This document shows, piece by piece, positions 55,744-63,390 of a stretch of 64,000 bases of DNA (position 1 is the first letter of the stretch; the number at the start of each line of letters is the position of its first letter). Position numbers and translations under genes: made by a program. This DNA is from Parabacteroides merdae ATCC 43184 (GTDB lineage: Bacteria > Bacteroidota > Bacteroidia > Bacteroidales > Tannerellaceae): positions 620,001-684,000 of the forward strand of contig NZ_CP102286.1 of NCBI RefSeq assembly GCF_025151215.1, in the 5' to 3' direction. The notes under the pieces are model-generated. The model worked only from the letters and a program-made list of their open reading frames with translations. It searched no databases and was not told the origin of the DNA.

Positions 55744-56643
55744 TTATTGGCCCTTAGCTGTGAAACATCCTGTATAAAACATCCGGTTGTTTTCTCGTGC
55801 CGTTTGGTTGGACACTTTGAATTGCGGAAAGGCCTGTTCCAGCCTTAGCACCAATGTGTCGCCTAAAGATGTATATAAACTGTCGGCGGTCGAATTATAG
55901 GGAAGACTGCCGAAATAGCAAAGATGATTTTCATTCATGAAAAGATCGGCGCCTAACCAACCTTTTCGGATACCCCATTCGGTTGAATCGGGGAGGGAAA
56001 CATAGAGGTCGAGACTGTCCGATTGTACCATCAGGTTCAAAGGGGCGTTTTTGTCGAATGACTTGCGCAGGCGGTCTTGGTCGGGTAGCAGGTAACTTTG
56101 CCGGTTTCGTTGGATTTGGGCGACTTCTTCGAGTAGTTTCTTGCTGTAACTTGCCACCCATATGCCCTCGTGTTGATAATAACCGAAAAAACGGTTTCCG
56201 GTATCCGGGTAATAGGTAAAAGTGATGCCGTCCCTTTTTTGTTTCTGCGGAGCGAACGAGCCGAAAGCCTTTTGCAATGTGTTTTTCTCTATCCGGCCGA
56301 CGAGGTTGTTTCCCGCTTGTGCATAAAGGATAACTCCCTGTGGATGGAAAGATAGAAGTAACCACGGGATATTCCGGTTGTTTTGGATGATGGAAAGGTA
56401 GATATCCGGAATCTTCGAGGCGAAAGCATCCCGTTCCGAGTCTCGGGATAAGATATATTTGGTGAAAGCGGCAGGGCGATTTACACTTAGGATCGCATCC
56501 GATGCCGGGGCGACTAAGGTATATAGATCAGTCCGCACCGTATCTTTCTCTTTTTGCATTTTGCCTAAAAAGAACCAGACTGCCACCAGTGTAGCGAGAG
56601 CAGCTATAACGAATGTCACTATTTCTCGCTTGTCAGCTTTCAT
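55744..56643 (-). CDS. Hypothetical membrane-anchored protein in the nth operon
   Basis: A 299-residue protein with one N-terminal membrane helix (about 9-26, FVIAALATLVAVWFFLG) preceded by a basic stretch MKADKREI, so the bulk lies in the periplasm. The rest is beta-rich and without known catalytic motifs (DAILSVNRPAAFTKYIL, GITFTYYPDTGNRFFGYYQH, SLPYNSTADSLYTSLGD). It starts 6 bp after the nth stop and is the last gene of pheS-crcB-nth-hypothetical. Domains resembling DUF3352-like repeats were considered but not established. Function unknown. Confidence 0.75.
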   Translation of the reverse strand: MKADKREIVTFVIAALATLVAVWFFLGKMQKEKDTVRTDLYTLVAPASDAILSVNRPAAFTKYILSRDSERDAFASKIPDIYLSIIQNNRNIPWLLLSFHPQGVILYAQAGNNLVGRIEKNTLQKAFGSFAPQKQKRDGITFTYYPDTGNRFFGYYQHEGIWVASYSKKLLEEVAQIQRNRQSYLLPDQDRLRKSFDKNAPLNLMVQSDSLDLYVSLPDSTEWGIRKGWLGADLFMNENHLCYFGSLPYNSTADSLYTSLGDTLVLRLEQAFPQFKVSNQTARENNRMFYTGCFTAKGQ

Positions 56644-56649
56644 TGTACG

Positions 56650-57294
56650 TTATGTTTTCTTGGGACTCAGGAAATATTTACACCAAGGTTTGAGACCACA
56701 TTCTTCGCATTTGGGCTTGCGGGCGATACAGGTGTAACGTCCGTGCAGGATCAACCAGTGGTGGGCGATCGGGATTTGTTCCTCCGGGATATGCTTCACC
56801 AACTCCTTTTCCGTTTCCAACGGGGTTTTGCTGTTGTTTGTCAGGCCGATGCGGTTGGCTACGCGGAACACATGTGTGTCGACAGCCATTGCTGGCTTGT
56901 TGTAGACGACCGAGGCTATGACGTTTGCCGTCTTGCGGCCTACGCCGGGCAACTTTTGCAACTCGTCTATATCGGATGGTACGACACCGTCGAAATCGGA
57001 CATCAGCATCTTCGCCATGCCGACTAAATGTTTTGATTTATTGTTGGGATAAGATACGCTTCGGATATATTCAAAGATCACTTCCGAAGTAGAAGCGGCC
57101 ATGACTTCGGGGGTCGGAAAATCCCGGAAGAGGGCAGGAGTGATCATATTCACCCGTTTATCCGTACATTGGGCGGACAGGATCACAGCGATAAGCAATT
57201 GATATGGGTTGTCGTAATGCAGTTCCGTTTCGGCGACCGGCACATGCTCGTTGAACCAATTCAAGACTCCTTTATATCGTTCCTCTTTGCGCAT
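56650..57294 (-). CDS. nth: Endonuclease III, DNA base-excision glycosylase
   Basis: Bifunctional glycosylase/AP lyase removing oxidised pyrimidines. The helix-hairpin-helix LPGVGRKTANV contains catalytic lysine K121, and the aspartate of AVDTHVFRV is D139. A [4Fe-4S] cluster is bound by C189-x6-C196-x2-C199-x5-C205. All elements are intact; length (214) is normal. Its start lies 3 bp after the crcB stop and it is followed 6 bp later by the hypothetical gene, so it is embedded in a four-gene operon. Confidence 0.96.
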   Translation of the reverse strand: MRKEERYKGVLNWFNEHVPVAETELHYDNPYQLLIAVILSAQCTDKRVNMITPALFRDFPTPEVMAASTSEVIFEYIRSVSYPNNKSKHLVGMAKMLMSDFDGVVPSDIDELQKLPGVGRKTANVIASVVYNKPAMAVDTHVFRVANRIGLTNNSKTPLETEKELVKHIPEEQIPIAHHWLILHGRYTCIARKPKCEECGLKPWCKYFLSPKKT

Positions 57295-57297
57295 ATA

Positions 57298-57684
57298 TTA
57301 TTTTATTAGTGACATGAAATTTTTACCAAGAAGCAATCCTAAGAATACGGCTAACAATCCTAACACATTGCTGGCGATCAGGTTTAAAAGTGCCAACTTA
57401 TATTCGCCTGTTTTCATCAGCGACATCGTATCTAGTGCAAACGAAGAGAATGTGGTAAATCCGCCGAACAGCCCGGTGAAGAGAAATACTCTTGCGCCCG
57501 CAGATAGATTACAAGTTTCGGCTATACTCCAACAGAAGCCGATGAGGAAAGAGCCGATCACATTGACCGAAAGTATCCCGAAAGGGAAGGAGTGTAGCAT
57601 CGAACGCTGTACCCACGTGGAAACTCCGTAGCGGAATACGGTGCCGATTGCCCCTCCTGTTATAAGTAGTAAAACCTTTATCAT
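57298..57684 (-). CDS. crcB: Fluoride ion channel/exporter CrcB (Fluc)
   Basis: Small inner-membrane fluoride channel (128 residues, four helices; works as an antiparallel dimer). Family motifs: GGAIGTVFRYGVSTWV, FPFGILSVNVIGSFLIG and FTGLFGGFTTFSSFALD, the last containing the phenylalanine/threonine track of the pore. Fluoride riboswitches often precede crcB; none was recognised in the 79 bp between pheS and crcB. A CCCGGG hairpin (57709-57737) does sit there. It is part of pheS-crcB-nth. Confidence 0.93.
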   Translation of the reverse strand: MIKVLLLITGGAIGTVFRYGVSTWVQRSMLHSFPFGILSVNVIGSFLIGFCWSIAETCNLSAGARVFLFTGLFGGFTTFSSFALDTMSLMKTGEYKLALLNLIASNVLGLLAVFLGLLLGKNFMSLIK

Positions 57685-57763
57685 ACCATTTACGTTTTTA
57701 GTGTGTTTTTCCCCGGGCTGGTTAAGGACCCGGGGAAGATGGTAAATGATTTAGGTTCTCAAC

Positions 57764-58783
57764 TTAATTGGCTGACTCAAACTGTCTCAGAAAACGGACA
57801 TCGTTTTCGGAGAACATGCGTAAGTCTTTTACTTGGTATTTCAGGTTTGTTATACGCTCAATCCCCATTCCTAAAGCATAACCGGAATATACTTTGCTGT
57901 CGATACCACAGTTTTCAAGCACATTCGGGTCTACCATACCGCAACCGAGAATTTCTACCCAACCGGTTCCTTTACAGAACGGGCAGCCTTTTCCACCACA
58001 GATATTACAAGAAATATCCATTTCGGCAGAAGGTTCAGTGAACGGGAAATAAGATGGACGCAAGCGAATTTTCGTGTCTGCGCTGAACATTTCTTTGGCG
58101 AAGAACAGTAATGCCTGTTTCAAGTCGGCGAAAGAAACGTTTTTGTCCACATACAAGGCTTCTACCTGATGGAAGAAACAGTGTGCGCGATAGGAGATCG
58201 CTTCATTACGATATACACGTCCCGGACAGATAATACGGATAGGAGGCTCTTGATTCTCCATGACACGTGTTTGTACGGAAGAAGTGTGTGTACGAAGCAA
58301 TACGTCCGGATTATGTTGGATAAAGAAAGTATCCTGCATGTCGCGGGCAGGGTGGTCTTCTGCAAAGTTCAAAGAAGAGAATACATGCCAGTCGTCTTCG
58401 ATTTCCGGTCCTTCAGCAATGCTGAATCCTAAGCGTCCGAAGATGTCGCAGATTTCTTTCTTTACGAGTGAAAGCGGATGGCGAGTACCTAATTCAATAG
58501 GATAGGATGTACGGGTGAGGTCGATGTCATCATTCGTCGTCTGTACATTCTCAAAGCTGGCTTTCAGCTCATTAATTCTATTTTGGGTTGCCTCTTTCAG
58601 CTTGTTGAGGTGCTGGCCGACTTCACGCTTCTGATCTGCCGCTACATTGCGAAAATCATTCATCAGCAAAGATATTTCACCTTTTTTGCTGAGATATTTA
58701 ATGCGTAATGCCTCCACTTCTTCAGCGTTTGCCGCTTTCAGGTTCTCTACTTCCTTAAGCAGAGCGTTAATCTTATTGATCAT
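57764..58783 (-). CDS. pheS: Phenylalanine--tRNA ligase alpha subunit
   Basis: Catalytic subunit of PheRS (339 residues). The N-terminal coiled coil (about 1-85) binds tRNA. Class II core motifs: the motif-2 region VYRNEAISYRAHCFFHQVEA, and motif 3 GYALGMGIERI at the C-terminus. The insertion ISCNICGGKGCPFCKGTGW carries two CxxC pairs that could bind zinc; similar cysteine-rich insertions are seen in other bacterial PheS proteins. It is first in the pheS-crcB-nth operon, with -7 box TAAATTTG at 58810-58817. pheT lies elsewhere (36508-38973). Confidence 0.96.
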   Translation of the reverse strand: MINKINALLKEVENLKAANAEEVEALRIKYLSKKGEISLLMNDFRNVAADQKREVGQHLNKLKEATQNRINELKASFENVQTTNDDIDLTRTSYPIELGTRHPLSLVKKEICDIFGRLGFSIAEGPEIEDDWHVFSSLNFAEDHPARDMQDTFFIQHNPDVLLRTHTSSVQTRVMENQEPPIRIICPGRVYRNEAISYRAHCFFHQVEALYVDKNVSFADLKQALLFFAKEMFSADTKIRLRPSYFPFTEPSAEMDISCNICGGKGCPFCKGTGWVEILGCGMVDPNVLENCGIDSKVYSGYALGMGIERITNLKYQVKDLRMFSENDVRFLRQFESAN

Positions 58784-58809
58784 TTCTAATCATTTTTATT
58801 TTCAACGTG

Positions 58810-58817
58810 CAAATTTA
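58810..58817 (-). promoter_or_regulatory. -7 box of pheS promoter
   Basis: TAAATTTG on the minus strand, 27 bp before the pheS ATG. Confidence 0.55.
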
Positions 58818-58890
58818 CTCCTTTCTTTGAATACTGCAACCGATTACGGTGGGTTTTTTTGAAAAAAGGGAGTCAACTATTCTCTTTTTA

Positions 58891-59136
58891 TCAGAAATTG
58901 TAAGCTACGCCGATACCTAAAATATCTTTGAACTGAACTTTGGCGCCGCGTTTTTCGCCTTCATCATTAATGGTTTTTACGTCGTTGTCGTATTTGAGCG
59001 TGGTGTTGAGTGTAGCATTGAGGTATTTGTTAATTTTCATGTTGATCAGAACATCCCAGTTCATGTCTACGTTACCGAACTGCTTATTATAAGGAATAAA
59101 AAAGTCCACGTTTATGATCTGGTTCACGTTCTCCAT
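58891..59136 (-). pseudogene. C-terminal fragment of a DUF3078-type outer-membrane protein
   Basis: This 81-residue reading frame ends in VQFKDILGIGVAYNF, typical of a beta-barrel C-terminus. It contains WDVLINMKINKYLNATLNTT, which recalls the end of Bacteroidota DUF3078 proteins (usually several hundred residues). No signal peptide or N-terminal domain is present, and none of the missing part is seen upstream in the 70 bp to the next gene. A TACATTTG -7 box (59146-59153) is retained 10 bp before the ATG, so the fragment may still be transcribed. A remnant is most likely; a short functional peptide is less so. The family name is from memory. Confidence 0.6.
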
Positions 59137-59145
59137 GATTTTTCA

Positions 59146-59153
59146 CAAATGTA
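59146..59153 (-). promoter_or_regulatory. -7 box before the DUF3078 fragment
   Basis: TACATTTG on the minus strand, 10 bp before the fragment's ATG. Confidence 0.45.
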
Positions 59154-59205
59154 AAAAACAGGTAGCATTCGCTTTTGTTTACCCAGACTTCACAGATCAA
59201 AGTTA

Positions 59206-60150
59206 TTATCCGTTCATCTTACCTTTTCTTTTGAGCGGCAACCGAGGGAAGAGCTTTCTAAAACGGATCAAATGACTCGTGATGTTGCTGCCCGCAATGA
59301 TGATTGTCACGGCGAGAATAATTAATAATATCCCGCAACCGATCCTTGGTGTCAAGGTTTCGCCGAACACGGCAACCCCGAAAAATACAGCTGTGACCGG
59401 CTCTAGTGCTCCCAGTATGGCTGTCGGTGTCGAACCGATATACTGGACAGCACTAGTTGTACAAAGGAATGAAATGGCGGTAGGGAAGACGGCAAGCGCG
59501 ATCAGGTTTCCCCAAAGATACCATTTGTCCACAATATAAAGGTCTTTCCCGAACCCGACACGGACAAAGAATAGAGATACGCCGAAAAGCAGTATGTAAA
59601 AAGTCAGCGGAAGCGTAGCCACGTTTTTCAGTGTCGATTGGTTCACTCCTATTATGTAGATGGCATAGGAGAGAGCTGAAGCCATAACCAGCAAAACACC
59701 GGTGAGACTGAGTGTTGTGCCATCACCGCTTTTATAGAGCAGACCGATACCTGATAGTGCCAGTAAAATGCAAAAGACTGTTTGTAAGGTTAGTTTCTCT
59801 TTGAATACAAGTGCCATAATCAATGCGACCATGATCGGATAGACGAAAAGAAGTGTAGAAGCAATCCCGACTTCCATATAATTGTAACTTTGGAACAAAG
59901 CTAATGAAGAAAAAGCAACCAATAGCCCCATGACAATCAGTGGAACTGCTGCTTTATGTTCTATTTTGAAACTTCTCCCTCTCCCTTTAATCATCATGCC
60001 TAGTATGGGAATTGCGAACAAGTACCTGAAAAAAAGAACCGAATCAGGATCCATTCCGTCTTTATACAGTGGAAGAGCAAATAGTGGGTTAGTTCCGTAA
60101 GTCGCAGCGGCGATCGCTCCCAAAAAATATCCTTTTACCTTTGTATTCAT
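59206..60150 (-). CDS. EamA/DMT-superfamily transporter (paralogue 2)
   Basis: Ten-helix inner-membrane transporter (314 residues) with two EamA repeats: YGTNPLFALPLYKDG, VGIASTLLFVYPIMVALIMA, AVQYIGSTPTAILGALEPVT and LTPRIGCGILLIILAVTIII. It is clearly related to the protein at 42617-43534 (shared RYIGSTTTAILG / QYIGSTPTAILG and PLF..LP segments). The start at 60150 (MNTKVKGYFLG) fits the -7 box TACATTTG at 60171-60178 on the minus strand; an in-frame start at 60219 would lie upstream of this promoter. The substrate is unknown. Confidence 0.9.
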   Translation of the reverse strand: MNTKVKGYFLGAIAAATYGTNPLFALPLYKDGMDPDSVLFFRYLFAIPILGMMIKGRGRSFKIEHKAAVPLIVMGLLVAFSSLALFQSYNYMEVGIASTLLFVYPIMVALIMALVFKEKLTLQTVFCILLALSGIGLLYKSGDGTTLSLTGVLLVMASALSYAIYIIGVNQSTLKNVATLPLTFYILLFGVSLFFVRVGFGKDLYIVDKWYLWGNLIALAVFPTAISFLCTTSAVQYIGSTPTAILGALEPVTAVFFGVAVFGETLTPRIGCGILLIILAVTIIIAGSNITSHLIRFRKLFPRLPLKRKGKMNG

Positions 60151-60170
60151 GTCATGTAGAATTTGAGGTG

Positions 60171-60178
60171 CAAATGTA
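60171..60178 (-). promoter_or_regulatory. -7 box of EamA paralogue 2
   Basis: TACATTTG on the minus strand, 21 bp before the ATG at 60150. Confidence 0.6.
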
Positions 60179-60447
60179 ATAATATATATTGATCTTTTTT
60201 GTTCTGTTAAAATCTGCAATTTGTAATTTCCTGCCCTTGTGTCTCTCCCTTTTGGAGGCTGGACAGGGAAGGAAGCGAAACTACAGCAGCTTACAATAAT
60301 CCCTGCAAAAAGTTATTCACATTCGGATACCTATGAGAGGCAAAGGCATTTGCTTAGTCAAATAATAAAATAAATGTTTCCGGGCATTGAAATAAAAAGA
60401 GGATAAATATTGGGGGAGGATACCCGGGAACATTCTTTGTATTTAAT

Positions 60448-60748
60448 TTATTTTGACTTTTTCCCCTGATGGGCTACGGCATCCATTAGTTTTTTGATTT
60501 TTTCCGGATCGTCGAGGAAATAATCCTTTACGAAATTCAGATTATCGTCAAACTCAAATATATACGGTACGGCAGTCGGCAGATTGAGATGTATGATTTC
60601 GTCGTCCGGAATGTTTTTTAAATATTTGATGATCCCGCGTAGGCTGTTCCCATGAGCGGCAATCAATATCTCATCGGAAGTTTCGAGTGAAGGGATTTTC
60701 CTTGTTCCAGATACTTTCCCCGTGGCGGAGCAATACTATTTTTTTCAT
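60448..60748 (-). pseudogene. gpmA: Internal-deletion remnant of phosphoglycerate mutase (2,3-BPG-dependent)
   Basis: The ATG at 60748 starts [20 protein letters not shown], the exact N-terminus of GpmA with its catalytic-histidine RHGES motif. After about 22 residues it runs out of frame and hits TGA. The downstream frame resumes at [20 protein letters not shown] and continues to AHQGKKSK, the family's C-terminus with the second active-site histidine. Around 150 central residues are missing and the remaining length (301 bp) is not a multiple of three, so the gene is dead. An open frame at 60448-60666 is just its tail. Another mutase elsewhere must supply the glycolytic step. The ~300 bp upstream of EamA (60179-60447) shows nothing recognisable. 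Confidence 0.85.
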
Positions 60749-60927
60749 ATTCTTCTGTTTTTACATTTATATATATAACAACAGGACGAAGGCGATGGAT
60801 TAGAGCTGCTTTTTCATTAATCTGTAAAAGTGGTTATATTATCTGTAATCCGTATACAGTCCGGTTATTATTATCCGTCTATTTTTGCAATTGTAAAAGC
60901 TTGTCTGGTATTTTATCGAAAAAGTAG

Positions 60928-60935
60928 TATATTTG
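60928..60935 (+). promoter_or_regulatory. -7 box of nikR-like gene
   Basis: TATATTTG, 35 bp before the ATG at 60971; this supports the shorter start. Confidence 0.6.
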
Positions 60936-60970
60936 CAGGCAATAATTTAAGAATCAAAAAATTGTGGGAT

Positions 60971-61372
60971 ATGCCTTTGAAGCGTTTCGGAGTCTCGTTG
61001 GAGGATAACCTGCTGGAGTCGTTGGATCAGTATGTGAGCGAGAACGGTTTCGCCAACCGTTCGCAGGCGATCCGTTTTCTAGTGGAGAAGAATGTCGCTG
61101 AAAAGAAATGGCAATGTAACCATATCGTGGCAGGTACGATCATTCTTATGTATGACCAGGTAAAAAAGGATATTACTTCCCGGATTGCCGATATTCAGCA
61201 AAATTATCAGGATGTTATCTTGTCTTCTTCCCAATATTATGTGAACCGGAATTTTTGTCTGCACATTGCAACCGTGATGGGCACAGCTTACCGTCTGACT
61301 GAGTTGTCGGACCGGTTGACTACGATAAAGGGGCTTAAGCATGGCAAGTTGGTTATGAGCCGGGCTGATTAG
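60971..61372 (+). CDS. NikR-like ribbon-helix-helix regulator lacking most nickel ligands
   Basis: A 133-residue repressor: ribbon-helix-helix N-terminus (PLKRFGVSLEDNLLESLDQY, then ANRSQAIRFLV) and an ACT-like C-terminal domain (HIVAGTIILMYDQVKKDITS, FCLHIATVMGTAYRLTEL). In E. coli NikR (from memory) nickel is held by H76, H87, H89 and C95. Aligning around the conserved cysteine, the equivalents here are Gln, Gln and Tyr, with only the cysteine kept. A different metal or ligand, or none, is therefore likely. The start at 60971 is chosen from the promoter; a longer frame from 60830 overlaps the promoter. It sits 88 bp before a TonB-dependent receptor, its probable target. Confidence 0.85.
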   Translation: MPLKRFGVSLEDNLLESLDQYVSENGFANRSQAIRFLVEKNVAEKKWQCNHIVAGTIILMYDQVKKDITSRIADIQQNYQDVILSSSQYYVNRNFCLHIATVMGTAYRLTELSDRLTTIKGLKHGKLVMSRAD

Positions 61373-61460
61373 ATATATTTTTTACCCGTATGGTGACACG
61401 AATTTTGAAAAGTGTAACACGATTAAATAACAATAGAAATTTAATACATAAAAGTGAGAT

Positions 61461-63344
61461 ATGAAAAAAGTAATTTTACTTGCTTCCGGGCTTTTGTGCA
61501 GTTCGCTGGTCTTTGCAAGCGATCCGGCTGCAATTGATAGTCTGATTAATTTACAGGGGGTTGTGATTTCAGCGAATAAGGTACAAGTGAACCGAAGCAG
61601 TGTGCCACTTACTATCTCGGTGATAGACCGGGAGCAGATCGAGGCGAGCAGCGAATCGGCATTGTTGCCGGTACTTTCCCAACATGTCCCCGGATTGTTT
61701 GTGACGCAAAAGGGAATTACCGGTTTTGGAGTTTCGGAAGGAGCGGCAGGTACGGTTAACATTCGTGGTGTCGGAAGTGGAAATAAGGTTTTAATGCTGT
61801 TCGACGGGCAACCGCAATGGGCTGGAGTGTTCGGACATTCTTTGCCTGATACTTATGTGGCTTCGGATGTAGAGCGCGTGGAAGTGATTCGTGGTCCCGG
61901 TTCTTTGCTGTATGGTTCTAACGCGATGGGAGGGGTTGTCAATATCATTACCCGTCATCATAAACAGAAAGGACGGCGTACACAGGCGCGTGTGATGTAT
62001 GGCTCTTACAATACGCAAAAATATATGGTGAATAATGGTTTTAACGTAGGTAAATTCAGTAGTTTTATCTCGATAAATCACGATCGAACCGATGGGCATC
62101 GACCAAATTCGGATTTTAACATCACAAATGGTTTTGCTAATTTAGGATATGCTTTCAATGAGCATTATAAGATGACAGGTGATGTAAGCCTTGCCAAATC
62201 GAAGTTTCAAAATCCTGGTAAAACATTTGAGCCTGTTATAGACAATAAAATGAATATTTTGCGTGGAACAGCTTCTATGGCATTGGAAAATAATCAGGGT
62301 AAGATGAGCGGGGCCTTGCGCCTGTTCTATAATTGGGGAAACCATAAAATCAATGATGGTTACAATCCAGGAGAAGAGCCTTTGACTTATCTTTTTCGTT
62401 CTGACGACCACAACGTGGGAGTTCAATTGTATGAATCGTTCCGTTTGTTTAAGGGGAATAACTTTACTGTCGGTGTGGATTATAAAAACTGGGGTGGACA
62501 TGCTTGGAATGACAATAATGACGGTTCAAAAAAAGAATTGGTGGATAAAACGGTGAATGAAACAGCCGGATATGCCATCATGCAACAAGAACTTTTTGGC
62601 ATATTGAGCCTGAATGCCGGTGTCCGCTATGAACACAGTAGCACTTATGGAGGCGAATGGGTTCCGCAGGGAGGAGTTACGGTACGTCCGTTTGAAGGAA
62701 ATACGATCCGTGCATCTGTCTCTAAAGGATTTCGTAGTCCGAATATCCGCGAAATGTATATGTGGGGAGCTGCCAATGCAGATTTGAAACCGGAGAGTAT
62801 GGTAAATTATGAAGTTGCTGTCGGACAGTCTTTTTTAGGGGGCGACTTGTATACTGAGCTGACAGCTTTCTTTATCGATGGGAAAGATATGATTTATTCC
62901 GTAAGCGTGAATGGGGACGGTAGACCTCCTTATAAGAATTTGAATACAGGAACCTTTACGAATAAAGGTATAGAGTTTGAAGCTCGCTATCAGATTTGCA
63001 AAAATTTGAACCTGGATATGAACTATAGTTATCTGCACATGAGCAAACCTATTCCTGGAGCCCCTGGACATAAGTTCTATGCAGGGGCCACCTATATGCC
63101 GGGACGTTTCACTTTGAACGTGAATATGCAGTCTGTCTTTGATTTGTATACAGATGCAGAATACTCTAAGAAAGAGGATTTTACAACTTTGAATGCGAAA
63201 GTCGCTTATCGTTTCGGTACACGTGATAAAGGATTGAACCTCTTTGTGAAAGGAGAAAACCTGACGGCAACCCGTTACACTATTAATGATGGTTTTCCGA
63301 TGCCGAAAGCGATCTTCATGGGTGGGATTGATGTCACTTTCTAA
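61461..63344 (+). CDS. TonB-dependent outer-membrane receptor (metal/siderophore/cofactor type)
   Basis: A 627-residue receptor with signal peptide (MKKVILLASGLLCSSLVFA) and TonB-box-like region near LQGVVISANKV. The plug domain (about 45-155) has TVNIRGVGSGNKVLMLFDG and VEVIRGPGSLLYGSNAMGG. A barrel with SVSKGFRSPNIREMYMWG ends in GGIDVTF. It lacks the carboxypeptidase-like N-domain of SusC proteins, so it resembles BtuB/FepA/heme-type receptors rather than glycan importers. The ligand cannot be read; the upstream NikR-like repressor suggests a metal complex. No accompanying ABC transporter lies in the window. Probably cotranscribed with the regulator. Confidence 0.9.
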   Translation: MKKVILLASGLLCSSLVFASDPAAIDSLINLQGVVISANKVQVNRSSVPLTISVIDREQIEASSESALLPVLSQHVPGLFVTQKGITGFGVSEGAAGTVNIRGVGSGNKVLMLFDGQPQWAGVFGHSLPDTYVASDVERVEVIRGPGSLLYGSNAMGGVVNIITRHHKQKGRRTQARVMYGSYNTQKYMVNNGFNVGKFSSFISINHDRTDGHRPNSDFNITNGFANLGYAFNEHYKMTGDVSLAKSKFQNPGKTFEPVIDNKMNILRGTASMALENNQGKMSGALRLFYNWGNHKINDGYNPGEEPLTYLFRSDDHNVGVQLYESFRLFKGNNFTVGVDYKNWGGHAWNDNNDGSKKELVDKTVNETAGYAIMQQELFGILSLNAGVRYEHSSTYGGEWVPQGGVTVRPFEGNTIRASVSKGFRSPNIREMYMWGAANADLKPESMVNYEVAVGQSFLGGDLYTELTAFFIDGKDMIYSVSVNGDGRPPYKNLNTGTFTNKGIEFEARYQICKNLNLDMNYSYLHMSKPIPGAPGHKFYAGATYMPGRFTLNVNMQSVFDLYTDAEYSKKEDFTTLNAKVAYRFGTRDKGLNLFVKGENLTATRYTINDGFPMPKAIFMGGIDVTF

Positions 63345-63354
63345 ACATTTTGTA

Positions 63355-63362
63355 TACCTTTG
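63355..63362 (+). promoter_or_regulatory. -7 box of panB
   Basis: TACCTTTG, 28 bp before the ATG, directly after the receptor stop codon. Confidence 0.5.
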
Positions 63363-63390
63363 CGCCTTGTAACAATTAATAAAAATCATT

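Noticed and set aside
57709..57737. CCCGGG hairpin between pheS and crcB as terminator or fluoride riboswitch
   Set aside because: No T-run on the minus strand and no pseudoknot pattern of the fluoride riboswitch could be seen; too short to call.
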